Shown piece after piece: positions 29,791 through 42,682 of a stretch of DNA of 64,000 nt. The notes beneath the pieces were generated by a model. That model saw only the letters and a list, made by a program, of their open reading frames with translations. It had not been told where the DNA came from and ran no database searches. The stretch covers positions 1,276,001 through 1,340,000 of the forward strand of contig NC_051106.1 of NCBI RefSeq assembly GCF_901709675.1, in the 5' to 3' direction. The translations under genes were made by a program, and so were the position numbers. Every line of letters begins with the position of its first letter. The first letter of the stretch is position 1. Source of the DNA: Syngnathus acus. Taxonomy: Eukaryota > Chordata > Actinopteri > Syngnathiformes > Syngnathidae.

Positions 29791-32700
29791 ACGAACAAGC
29801 CCCCCCCCCCCAAATAAAAGATCAACTCTCAGAGCAGATCGTAGCAGCAACTTCATCCTGTTCACCTCAGCCAGGTTGAACGTGGCTCCAAAGGTTGGGG
29901 CTGCCCGAAAATCTCCTGCAGTCTCCGTGGGGACCCCCTTTTCTTCCCCCTTCCTCCCCCCTCGTCTTCCTCCTCCCTCTCTGCAGCAGATGAAAGAGGA
30001 TGATATCTCCGCCATTGACCTGCAGGCTTTTCTCCTGTGCCATGTATTTTAATGTGCACACCATCACCTGGAAGAACCCCCTGGCTCTTCTCCATGTTGC
30101 AAAGCGAAGATCCAAGAGGGAATATTCATGTTACGCCAGTCACACCATAGATTGCAAAAAAGAAGCACGGTATGTGTGGAGGGGGGGGGGTCTACTCAAT
30201 GGGTTTCAAGGACAATGCGATCACGCCCCCAAAACATCCTTGTTTTTATTCTTAGTTCCAAGAATCATCTCACTTTTTCAATAGTTCTAATTTTTCTTTT
30301 CTTTTTTGTTAACAGGCTACATTATTCAAATCATAACAGAAAAATTGATTGAAATAAAAATAAAAAATAAAAAACAAAAATGAAACGATTTACCAGGATA
30401 ATAAAAAAAGATATCTTTGTGTCAAGCACATCCACAGAGTTGAATTTAGTTTGTTAAACATTTAAATTGATCAAATGTAAATTTTGCTGCGTCTTCAATA
30501 ATAAACTACAAATAGGATTTGAAAAAAATACTATAGTTTTTATATAAATTTCTAAAACTATCTCAAAATGAATTAATTGATTTTTATTGCATTTTCTTTT
30601 TTTCACATTATTTATTATTTTATTTCATTTTGTCCATAAGTTTATTTATAAATGGCTGTAATTATTATAGGCAATTTTATTTTGAAATTACTGTAATTAT
30701 TTTATTTTTACTGTAATAGGGTACTATTTTTACGTTTATTTTCCTATTTACAATTTTTACGAATCGATGTTAAGATGATCATCTGTCAATCATCTTAAAA
30801 TATTGCGTATAATTCATGCAGAGAATAAAAAGTGAATGCGGCCACCTGGTCGAAAATAATCATCAGCGCTATGTTGCTAGGCAACAGCATCCCTCACCTC
30901 CTACTCCTCTCGACAGGCGCTTGCCCGTCCGGAGACGACGAGTTTTTGCAGCGGCCCTGGAAGTGGTTCGGGTTAGGGGGATAAGGTTAGGCTTGGCAAA
31001 CCACGCTGTCTCGTTCGCGAGAACAAACAACACAGTAAAAATGAAAAGCAACAGTTTTTAGGTATTTTTCCCCTTCACTAATGTTAACCCTAAATAAACA
31101 GAATAGAACATCAAGCCCCCGTTTTCTAGAGGACACGGATGAAAATAGTCATGCACAAACATGGATAATAGCCGTGTAGGTATAAATATATCCACACACA
31201 TACGTGTGATCGTTTTTAGTCTGTTTTTCATGTGGGCAACTTTCATTTTCAAAAGCGCCAGCGAAAACAACCACGGCTCCGAAAACAAGGAAATCTATTA
31301 CTGTACTGTCTCAACATGCTGCGCGACCGCTGTAATTACGCGCGCACACCAAATTACACGCGCGCTGTAATTACGCATACAATGTCCCGTATGCACATCC
31401 GTGTAATTAGGCTGCACTGCAGACGTTTGATTGGCTTTCGGTTGCAAAATGTTTTGTAGCCTTTGCGTGCTGGTAGCATACGCTATGTTGCAACTTGCGG
31501 CCACTTTTGCAGGGTAATAAAAAAAAGGAAAAGAGCCAGCAGAGGGAATGTGGGTGGATTTGGCTGCGCTCACGTCCCGTCCATACGATACGATAATGAC
31601 ATGGTGTGTAATTACATGGCTGACCACACGAGGCACCGCGCTTGCTGCTGTTGAATCTTTGTTGTTGTTGTTGTTTAAACCGCAAGGAAATGAAATGTGA
31701 CTTTCACTCTCCAGTTATGCTACATTTTTTTTTCTTCAGGATTGTTTGGACTGTTGATGTGTTTTCAAAAATGCTCTGTCAGTGTGAGTTTACAAACGAT
31801 GTAAAAACGATGCAATTACTCTTTTCCTGGATGTATAATTGTCACCTATCTGTGCAATTTGTTTTCTGTTGACTTTCACCTTGACTTCATTACATCTCCT
31901 CCATTTTCCTTGACCATTTTTGTTCTTAGGAAATGAAATTTGGAAAAAAGCCAACGTCGTCCATCCCCCAAAGTTTTTTTTTTTCCCTCAAGGAGGAACA
32001 TTCCCGTCAATTCGTTTTTTTCCCACTCTGTCGACAACCACCTCCCACTTGACACCCGGCCGCCATTTTAGCCGAAGACGTCATCAAGCAATGACCGGAA
32101 ACTTCACATGAGCGGCAAACGAACGCCATCAACCAGCGTCACAGGAACCTCGTGGCACATTTGTCTCTGGAAATAAAAAAATAAAAACGTTGGGGTACCA
32201 ACCACAAAAGCAGAACCACAACAGTAGAAATGTTTCGGTGAGTAAAAATGCACTCTTGTCATTTTGGAAATAAAAAAATAAAAACCACAACAGTAGCCTC
32301 GTCACACTTTCAGTTCAGTATTATGCTCTTTAGTCCAATTTTAAACGTTGTAATAAATTATATGATGACTGCTTGTTAACTTTCTTTAAATGTAACACCA
32401 GGGCGTCATTGGCATGTAAAAGCAAAAAGAAGTTAAGCATACAATTGTTGAAATAAATCACTTTGACTAATATTTTGAGTCCAGCATTTTAAAGTTTATA
32501 CTTTTTCTTTATTCCTGCCACACTTGTGAAAGCCGAAATATGCACAAAGGAAAAAAAACAAAAAAGCAATTGAGTGAGTGAAGTGAAATACAGCTCCTAT
32601 GTGCAATGTAGACCACGTAATGGCAAAATTGATTATTTTATCCTGCTCATTTGTTGCTAGGCAGAATTTGTAGGGTGGCAAAATCATTCGTGCCCTATTT

Positions 32701-34500
32701 GCTGTAGAGGGGAAAAACTGTTGAAACTTCTCTTTTTGTTAACTTTGTAGCTTTTTTAGTGCCCGTAAAATTAGTATCAATCCAAAATATCTTTCCCTTT
32801 AAAAAATTTTTTTCACTTCAAATTTAAATTCTTTTCCTTCATCTGTTGAAACTGTAAAAAAAATAGACTTATAGCTTATATGTTCGTCACTGCCGTCATT
32901 ATGGCAGCATAACGTGTTTACGCTACATTCACTATGGTAACCATTCTGTTTACCTTCCAAATAACATTTCTGTCCACCAATACTGCATTTTTTTGTCCCT
33001 GAAAAATGTGTATGTGTGCGGCATTAGCCGTCAGGCTGAGGGGGAAAAAGGCAGAACAAAGCGAACAATCCATACCGAAGCCGGAGAGAGAAATAATTGA
33101 ATTCTTATCTTATTTTGCACGGCGGTGACTCATTAGACTGGCGGCCTTTGGTTTGTCATTGTTAATTACTTCTCTGGCAGCGAGAGCAGAAAGCTTCTTC
33201 AATCTGGAGGCTAAGAGGCGACACGTCGCTAATGTCGCTGCTACACCCTCAGACTATTCCACTTTTTATCATCATGTGAATAAATCCATACAAACGCTTT
33301 GAGTCAGTGTTTTAAGAAAAGTAGTTTGCCTTTTAAAGCTCTTATCCCAAACAAACTTCTCCGCCTTTGATTTGTTAACATTTCATGGAATTTTATTTTT
33401 TTATTTAAAAAAAGGTCTTGTTGTGAGTCAAGTCAAAGTAGAAGTTGTTCGACTGCCTTCAGCTGGCCACCTTTGTCGTTTGTTGTTGCTGTCTCATCGT
33501 CTGTATTACAGATAGTTTTACTTCATATGATTCCTGACGGGAATAAATGTTCTGAAATTGGAATGTCAACGCGAACGTCACGTCGTGTCGTTTCAGACGA
33601 TTTGGCAAGAAGAACTGATGTCGTGACAAACTGGCTTCTGGTCGCCATGGAAACCCGACAGCCTAGGGAGCGAGACCGGTCAAGATGATGTCATCCTCGG
33701 TGGTCACCGTGGCAACGACAACAGACTCATCTCACAAGGGTGTGCAGGTAGGCCGGCAGACGCACTCGCACGTTGCTGTATTTCCGTTCTGTTACTCGGC
33801 AGCAAAATGGAACCACGTGCAGTTTTGTGGGGTCAATGTCCAGTTCAAGCATAGAAGCAAGCATAGTTGTCATGTGCACTTTGAATGATCTAGCCCCCCC
33901 CCCACACACACACACACACACACACGCACACACACAAAAAAAAAAACTTTTACTTTGGAAAAACTAAGTTATGTGAGCTCGCCTGGCGTTGGCATATTTC
34001 ACTTTGCATCCACCTCACAACTCTAATGTCATACTGATGTTCCCTCCGATGCATTTTCATACAAACTTCGAGATGAAAGAAGGCGTCACATTTCTCAACG
34101 GGCTGCAAAGACGTCTCAGAGGGAGGACAAATATTTGGATAAATCGATGTTTTCTCATTCAAACACTGGCCGGCCGACGGCTGGAGCGAGCAGAGGCAAC
34201 GGCAGAGGCTTAAGCGGATCACTCGGAGGCCGAGGGGGGGTGGGGGGGGCGCACACACTCATGTGTGAAATGGACTCTTTGCAGGCTTTGGGGGGCTAAT
34301 CCCCATGCCCACTCTGGATGGAGGCTTTTTTTTGTGGGGCGAGTGGGAGCGTCAAGTGAGGACTTGCTTATCGGAGGTGACCATTTCATTAAGGACGCTC
34401 AAAGGCAGCGTTTGGCAAACCCTGCGTCATCTCGCGTCGGCGGGGCCCCCAGCCAATTTGGAAAAAACAATGTCATTTTCAATCACTTCACTGGTTCTTT
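29791..34500. other. letm1-fgfr3 intergenic DNA, left part
   Basis: No protein gene is supported. The content is AT-rich sequence (especially 30280-30800), a duplicated GGAAATAAAAAAATAAAAAC at about 32168 and 32263, a (CA)n tract at 33900-33936, and an RFX X-box-like GTTGCTAGGCAAC at 30873-30885. The patch at 33090-33240 mixes GC-rich sequence with TTAATTA-like cores and could be regulatory. Confidence 0.5.
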
Positions 34501-34504
34501 TATC

Positions 34505-34835
34505 TCAAACAAGATATTTTAGGTTGCATTACCTGACATGTTTCGGCTTGTACTTCCGCCTTCATCAGAGTGTCACTGGTGTGGTTGTGACACGTCTTTA
34601 TCAGCTGATGGATGAAGGCGTGGCTCACCTGGCAGATTTGCCAGGTGAGTCACGCCCTCTGCTGTCCGTTCACCTCTCCAGAATGCTGCTCCAGGTGGTA
34701 GAGAGCATGTAGGCTCCCTCGTCCCTGTTGATGGTCCTTGGGCCCCGCTTGCGGATGTCAATGGCCTCCCTGATGCAAAGCTGATGGATGAAGGCGGGGA
34801 CAGCCTCGCCTCTGGCCGCGCTCGCTCTCTGATGA
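34505..34835 (-). mobile_element. Penelope-like retroelement 3' remnant (tentative)
   Basis: On the minus strand from about 34775 a frame reads EAIDIRKRGPRTINRDEGAY, then MLSTTWSSILER and a stop. This matches the end of GIY-YIG-containing reverse-transcriptase proteins of fish as I remember them. The downstream stretch to about 34510 carries the tail GATGAAGGCGGAAGTACAAG. Only the 3' part survives. Class assignment rests on memory of the C-terminal motif. Confidence 0.5.
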
Positions 34836-37800
34836 GGCCTGACGTTTTTCAGGTGCTATTGGATTGCGGGAGCTAGCAGCTAACTGCTAGGAGGCCATTA
34901 GTATTTGAATTAAAACGTTAAAGCTTGAATCGTAAAGAGGCTGCCAGCCCCCCCCCCCCCCGTTCCCTTGACATTTAAGCAATCTTTTTTGAAGAGCAGG
35001 AAGGAGGCGTTCAAAGGCGGCCAACTTGATCAAAACCATCCACCTGGCGATCGCTGATGTCGCAAATAGAAACACTTGCATCTTTAAATTGGAGGCGCCA
35101 AAGGTCCCCGGGGAGAAACCACGACAAATGTCGCCGGCTTGAATAGACAAAGCAATTACTTCTGTCGAGCGAGTCCGAGCAGAATAACGCAAAGCATTTC
35201 TTGCGCCTTCATTTGAGCCGGGCTTCGGTTCTCGGGTCTTGATCTTGGCCACACTTTGAGTGGCCGACATCTAGTTTCCAATCTGTGCTCTTGAACGGTG
35301 TTACACTGATAAGCCGACATTCCACAGATCCCTAAAAACTCGATCCAGACCTCGGGAGGGTCTTGAGGGTGAGGAGGTCCAGGCTGCGTCATTAAATCAA
35401 AGACAAGGAGGGGGGCAAGGGGGTTTGGTACTGGGAGAAGCACAGAAGATCCGTTTAGCCAATCAGAGACATGAAGAAGAATTTGTGGGAAAAGACGCAA
35501 TGACGATGATGATGATGAATTGGGGAAAATGTGAATGGTGACACCGATGTTTTTAAGAATAATACAGCAAGTTTGGTAAGCCTCCTCCAGAAACAATGGC
35601 GGTTACAACGGCATGTGCACTTTTTGTTCAATACTTCTCTTTTTTTTTAATAGGGGGATGTTGTCACTGTTTGACCCCGCGCTGACTGACGAATTGTCGC
35701 TGAGATGCAACTTTTCCCCCAAATCCAAATAAATCAACTCATTGTTGGCCTTTCACGCATAAACCGCTGAGCGGTTGATTGATAGCAATTTTGTGGCGTC
35801 TTTTTCTTGGAACCTTGCAATGCTTGGAAGGGGACGTCGCGTCAAATGGCGGCCGGGCCCGCCCCAGCCCGGCCGCCATCGGCTGTCTGGCGGATGTCAC
35901 CACGTACGTAGTCGTTAGCATGCCGTCGTTGTTGCACTGGTGCGCTGACAGCGAGCGCATTAGCGACAGACTTTAAAACCGTACACTTGGATATGGAATG
36001 AATGCCTTCACGGCTTTCTGTCCATGGCAGAATTGAAAATAGTCACGATTATTTATGCAAAGCGAAGGCAGCCGGGCCTATTTGGAGACAATTACACGGC
36101 GGCGCTGCCAGCACAGCTGCAGTCAGCCATCGAGCGAGCGGCCGTCGGCTCGCAACTGTAAACTGCAATTACGCCGCATTCCCATCGGCGAACCATTCGG
36201 ACAACCGCGAAAGGGAGCGTCGACCGGGGCCGCCTTTGCGAGCTCTGTTTGTCGACGTCAGCCGTTTTAATGGAAAGCGCGCCGCCGTGAGAATGTGCTC
36301 TCGGCGGCCGACCTTTATGTATGTTTCTTGCAAACGGCGCATGTGCAGTCCCTAACGTACATTCGAGCTGTAATTTTGTCATCTTTTTTTAAACCGATAT
36401 GATTACAAGGTAAGAGCCACAAGTTTGAAATGATTCGGGCAGCTTAAGCTAAATTTATACTTAAGTTGGAACGCTGACATGGTGGTGTTATAATTAGAGT
36501 CAGTAATTGCCTGAAAGCACTTGGCAGCCATAAATATAAAACAATGAAATGCAGTTAGACTTGTTTGTTTCTAGCTTTCTTCATTCTTTAGCGATACAAG
36601 GAGGGTGGGCAGCAAAAACGCCAGCTTCTGGCCAAAAAGTAGAGAAAAGGACATCAATTCCATTTAAAACATTTGTCAGCATGCAATGGCCAACGTCAGG
36701 GTGTTGTTTTTCCTGTTTTTGCTGAAGATTGAAATCAATCTGCATTCTGTCGTACCAGCTAGCTAGTTTGTGGTGACTGAGTCAAGTCCGTTGCGTCTTT
36801 TGCAGCTGGCTCCTCCTCCTTGCAGCACGCATCTCGCTTGTAAAGTTTTCTTTTTTTTAATCTCGCTTGTAAAGTGTCTCCAGACGGGGACGTTTCCTTC
36901 GATGCGTTCGTTCTGCAGGCAGAAGCGACAAGACGAAGAACTTGCTTTGGACACATACATAGACACTCTGTACGTTCACAAACTCACACACATCCATGTG
37001 TTGTCCATATGCTTGGGGTGCAGAGTAAAGAGGCTGCTGGATTTCCACTGGGATGTTTGAGACAAGCCAAAGCCTCCTCATCGCTCGCGCCTTCCCTGTC
37101 TTCCGCTCTCTCCACTTCACTCTGCGTGTGTGTGTGAAGCCAGATCAGCGACCCATTGCCCAGACTAGCTTTGAGTTAAGTATCGGCGGCTAGTATCGAT
37201 GTCTTCTGCACTACACTTAAGGCTTGATATCATTTTATGACTGTCAAATAATTTCGGGGGTGCTAGACAAGGTGTCAAACCAACGTTGTAAACATTTGAC
37301 ATGTTCCATGCATTGCAGTAAATTTCAAGACTGACTCCTGTTTCAGAGACATTTGAACACTTCCAGAATAAAAGAAAAACGGCATTGGAGCGTTTGTATG
37401 GTGACGGACACGTCTAATAAATGTCGATGATATCATCTTGTCCCACGTGATGCAACAAGTTGAGAACCCCCCCCAAAAAGTGTGAGTTTGAGGAGGAGCA
37501 CAGCGTGGTTCTAATTACGTTGGGCTGCTACAGCCTTGCGGCTTGCGTCGGCGTGCCAGCACGTCCCGAGAGAGACTTTGCTGACGCCTTTGAGGCCCGC
37601 CAAGCGCAGCCGCAGAATCCATCCCATAATGCTCCACTGCGGGGGGATGACGCGGCCACGCAACATCTGACAAAACAATCTTTTTCCCTGCCCGTGTGCC
37701 ACCGACTTTCGCTGCCGGCTTCAAAATGGCACCTCACCTTTATGCGACACATCTGCCATGTAATTACACGTAGCGAGGCAGGAGGCGCCATTTAGCAACG

Positions 37801-40800
37801 TCACACTGACTTCTCAAAAATGCAAAAATGTTATTTTTAGTCATCGATAATCTGTCGATTATTTTGTCGATGAATTGTTGAATCAGATTAAAAAAACATT
37901 CAAAAACAGGACATTATTTCAAATTGAGAGGGGATAAAATTTACAAAGAAAAAGAAACAATGTCAGCAAACGGGCAAAAATGTTGAGCCTTGTCTTTGAA
38001 AGTCAAACCCAAATGTCTTATTTTGAGAAAAAAAAAATGGATAGCTCGAATTTCCAATTGCTAAGCTCTTTCTTTCTGGCTTGTGGAGCCTCCGGCCATG
38101 ATGCTTTTCGACCGTCGCCATGACGACATGATTGCGTCACATGGGGATGCTTTGGGGATCGTTTGCTGCTGTCATGGAAGTGCCCTCCCCCTGCTCGTTG
38201 CCAGCAATTTTATCAACTTGCAGTGTTGCCATTTGTACAGCGGCGATATGAGCGAGGGGCTGGTGGTGGTGGTGGTGGGGGGGGGGCATTATTTGACTAA
38301 TGAACGCCCCTGGGGATGCGCTCTTGTGGCGGTGGAAGAATGAAAGCGAAGACCACGAGATTCCTGGTCTCCATTTTATGACGTGCCAATAATCAAAGAG
38401 TCACCGACAAACAAATGGAAAACTGTCGATTGGCAAATTTGGACTATATTGTCGGAGGGGGTCAGCAGAGGACTGGGGCTGCGCCAAATGTTGGAATGGC
38501 TTTGTTTCAAAATTCAGCAAATGTGTTTTGTTTTGACTTTGAAGCAGGCTCGCAAACAAAAATTCTGACTTTTAAAGAATGTTACGCAGGGAGGGCTGCG
38601 CCAATAGGGGGGGAAAACTCACCCGCGTGAGCGGGGATGTGCGCTGACTAATTATGGTCACCACTGCAAGCTCGTCAGTGTGAAGAAGTCAGCTTCCATG
38701 CATAAATCATCACACCCTTAATGGAGGTTAATGTAGGCTACGACTTCAACATGCGCTAGCGTGCGCAGTCGTTCTCATGAAGGAAATTCAAACGAAACAC
38801 CAAATTGAGGTCTTGCGCAATATGGACACGAATGTAAATGTACAGTGGTGTGAAACTACATGATTTGGGGGTGCATTGTGTACAGTGGGTGGGGGGGCAG
38901 CAGAGGGGTGCCTCCCTTCATCCATTAAGCTGCAAACACAGCAGGAACACAGATGGCGCCAAAATGTGATGTGAATCCAAGATAGTGACAGTACGGATGG
39001 GGAGGGGGGGTGCCCACAAGGACATAAGGTGAAATGGAACCCACGGCCTGAAAGGAGACGAGAGGGCCGGGGGGGGGGGGGGGGGGCTGGGCCGGGGGGG
39101 GGAGCGTTTTTGTTCCACTCCAATCACACCTGTTGACAAGAGGACGCGATGATGTCACCCGCTTGGCCTCCTCGAGTGAGGAGTTGGGGTGTAATCGTAA
39201 GAAAGCAGCAGGTCACTCGGGGTGGTGGGACGAGAGAGTGGGTGGGGGGTGGGGGTGGGCCTGGGATAAGGAAGCAGCAAGGTTTATTGTCCTGAAAAGG
39301 TTTGCCATAGCTGCCGGGATGTGGAAGCCGGTGCTTGGCGGAGCGCCAATTCTGTCCGCATCACGAGATGGGTTGAGTCCATTATGTCCCCCAATTTGTT
39401 TTTTTAGTTTATTTTGTGAGAGGAATGTTCAATGGGTGCATATCGTAAAAAACTTTATTGAATTAAGTTCAAGTTCCCCCCCCCCCCATTAGACCTCTTC
39501 AACTTCCATCCTCCTGCATTATATGCAAAGACTCGTCTACTGAGACGCCTCCGTAATTACTTCGAGAGGAGAAAATAAGGAGGAGCAGAAGGGGGTGCGC
39601 GGGGACATATTAAAAGTGCCTGAAAAAGAAATACTCTGCATTCTTCTATCAGTCCTCAAAAAAGGATGACGAAGAGGAGGAGGTGGTGGTGGAGTTGTTC
39701 CCCCGGGGGAATGTGAAAAAATTAATCACGGCGATTGGCTTCCTCTGGTCTTGCCGCCATCTAATAGGGCCCCGGCCCGGACGGAGCGCTCTCATTGGCC
39801 GAGGGGGAATGTGAGAACCCCAAGACCTCGGCCCGCCGGGCTGACAGAAGCTCAAAGGGCAGCTTCTCTCACTAGCGTGAATGGCAAGGGGCAGGCAGGG
39901 GAGGCGGCGCTGAGCCGAGGGGGGGGGGGGGGCTATTATCCGGCTACTAATGGAGCGGCGCATTTTGGAGAGGGATAATTAAAAGCGATGGCAGCGGGGG
40001 AAGTGTGAGAGGAGTGTGTTGTCATGTGCACAGGTTGCTTTGCGTGTTTGCAGAGGCACACTCAGATGAACAAAAGCGGGGATTCTGGCCCCCCACTCAC
40101 TCAGCCTCCCCCCCTCCCAGTGTGTCCCAATGGCCAGACATCTGCCTCATTATCGCCTCGACTTGGCTGCACGCTACCCACTGCGCTCACTCCGTTTGTG
40201 CTCGACATCAACACACCCGCGGCGCTCGTCCGCAAGCGGTGAGAAATCGGCATCGCCCGAGATGAGGGTGCCACGCCTGACAGGAAGATTGAAATGAGCT
40301 GCGAAGAGGCCCGATAATGATACTTATCATCTCAGTTTAGAACAGGTGAAGCAATCCCTGCAAGCCCTCACACCCCTGGCATATTTTCATCCAGTGTGAC
40401 GCCTTTCTGCCGGGGGCCGCGCTGAATGTGGCCTTTGAGAGTCGGGAGGGGAGCGGGCGGGGGGGGGGTTAGCAAACATGTCGCCGGCAGCGCTCGCCTG
40501 GGAAAAGAACATCCCCGGCGAGCGGCGCTGGGCCGTCCTCCTCGCTCAGCCGCGGCCTGAGCAAACAACCTGAGAGGGCTTCTTGAGAGCCGGGGGCAGG
40601 GCAGGGCGGGTTGTGGTGGGGGGCTTTCCAGGCAACAAAAACATTTTAAACAGACCCTGGAAGCACTTTTTTTATGGAATTTGCTCGAGATGGCTGCTTC
40701 AAACCAAAATGGCGGGCTTCCTGTTCAGTCCTTGAGACTTTTTGTTGCGTACTGTCATGACAGGCAGGTTTTCCCAATCCCATGTCTATCGCTCCATCTT

Positions 40801-41017
40801 TTCTTCTCAGCTCGTGACTTTTTCACATTAAAAAAAATTCTCAGAAAATGATGACTTGAGAAACAAAATCCAATATTGCTCATACAACTGACATTTCTCT
40901 CTTTACGTAGAAAATGATCTTTTTCACATAAAATTAAAACCTTTCTTGTAACGTACAATAATGAATTTTAATTCAAAATGAAATTTACAAATATACAATA
41001 CAATACAAAAAAAATCA
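34836..41017. other. letm1-fgfr3 intergenic DNA, middle part
   Basis: No protein gene is supported; short open frames lack codon bias, splice context or recognisable domains. The region has homopolymer C/G runs (34950, 38278, 39070, 39920, 40460) and several GC-rich patches with embedded AT-rich homeodomain-type cores. These include 35990-36310 (ATTATTTATGCAAAGCG, GACAATTACACGGC), 39720-39990 (AAATTAATCACGGCGATTGG, GATAATTAAAAGCG) and 40280-40350 (CCCGATAATGATACTTATCA). Confidence 0.45.
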
Positions 41018-41019
41018 TA

Positions 41020-41863
41020 CCGTTTTTTTCCGTGTATAATGCGCCCCCATGTATAATACGCACCCTAAAAATGGCATGTTGATGCTGGAAAAAAAGCCTG
41101 TACCCATGTATAATACGCACCCAATTTTTTTTTTTTTTTCTTTTTTTTTTCAAGTCCCAATGATCGTCACACACGCAGGGAGGCAATGGGTCCCATTTTT
41201 ATAGTCTTTGGTATGGTCTTAACTAGGCTGGATGTATTTTTTTTTGTTGGCGTTGATTTCTCCGACTGCCCGTAAAGGCACCACCGCGATCAGATGAAAA
41301 GAGAGGAAAGTGACGTGCGGACATGTGAAAAAGGCGGCTGTGTATGGGAGAGAAGTTGAAGAGGAATAAAAACACCCTTGGAAACCAAAACTTGCCCCTC
41401 GTCGTGACTCGGAGCCGCAACAAATGTTTCGGATTTGTGTAGGGTACATTGTGACAGCAAACGAGCAGGTGATCGAGCAAGCGTCTGATACGAGAGCATT
41501 GCGTTCGTATGGAGCGTGTTTGAAGTGAACAGCAGAGACGAAAGGAACAAGGCAAAGTGTTGTGAAATAAAATATTACCTGTAATACGCATTTTGTTATT
41601 TGCTGATTGTATTAAACTATCACATTCATTGTCAGTCAAGAAGAGAAGAGGACTATTATCCCTTCTTTGACGAAATGACCAGAGCACAGTACAAACACAC
41701 TATTGTCGGTCAGTCCTGTTGTTGGTTTTGTTGTACCATGATTTTCTTAAAAAAAAAAAAAAAAAAAAAATTTAAATTTTTTTTTATCCATGTATAATGC
41801 GCACCCCAGATTTTAGGACAATAAATTAGTTAAATTTTGCGCATTATACACGGAAAAAAACGG
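41020..41863 (+). mobile_element. TA-flanked TIR element, copy B
   Basis: Ends CCGTTTTTTTCCGTGTA and TACACGGAAAAAAACGG are exact inverted repeats flanked by TA. It has the same orientation as copy A (6279) and lies opposite to copy C (60326). The interior is almost identical to copy C but shorter in the SINE-derived part. A 154-codon open frame on its minus strand recurs in copy C but shows no recognisable domain. Confidence 0.9.
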
Positions 41864-42587
41864 TATTTTTTGTGCATCCCAATAGTGATGTCCACCCATT
41901 TTTTTTCCAGTGTCGAAAAGTATTGGTAAAGTGAAAGTACAGATTTTTCCAAACAATCTGGGGGTGCTATTGGCTGGGTTTGGGGACCCATCACTCTTGC
42001 AATTCTCCTTTTGCCCAAAAAAATAAAAGAATCTCCTTTTGCTGATGAAGTGAACAGTTGTGCGGGCCAGTGGGAGGCTGTCTCGGCTGGGGGTCTGCAC
42101 CAATTTGTTTACTAGCGTGGATGCAGGCGGGATCAGCGTTCACACATGAAGCCTTTGAGTCGCTTCAATCCAGGGATTAACTATTGTGCCCGCATAGTCG
42201 CCCCCATCTCGCTCATCACCTCAACCTGCCACCCACGGCACCGGCGAGCCTTCGACCCCCCCAGTTGGGGCGCCTGATCGAACCAAACCATCTCATTGGT
42301 TCATTGACGGTTTTGTTTGCTCCCAATTTGAACAAGACGTCAATTTTGATGTCGCATTTTGCTGTTAGGCTGAAAACAAAACCTTGAGCAGGGCGATGCA
42401 TTTTTCTTCTGTATCTTCTCCAGTTGAGGAACTTTGCGTTTTTGTGGGCGTCACTTGTCTTGACGCCTTTGAAAAGCCTCCATTCAGTACCCAAAAAAGA
42501 AAGAAAATCACTAAGTAAATAGTCCAGTCTGCATCATCATCAGCTGGCGTCGGACCCTGTGGGTGGTCCATCGCCTCCATCGTGCTT

Positions 42588-42589
<2 letters not shown>

Positions 42590-42680
<91 letters not shown>
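42590..42680. repeat. (CA)n microsatellite
   Basis: About 40 CA units preceded by a CGCG-alternating block. The right flank, TCCTCTCTCTCGTTTTAG, recurs inverted beside the TG/GTGC tract at about 45910. Confidence 0.95.

Positions 42681-42682
<2 letters not shown>

Noticed and set aside
41223-41687. 154-codon frame shared by the TIR copies at 41020 and 60326
   Set aside because: It overlaps a second open frame of the same DNA, has no domain I recognise, and its conservation is explained by near-identity of the two transposon copies. Treated as non-coding.
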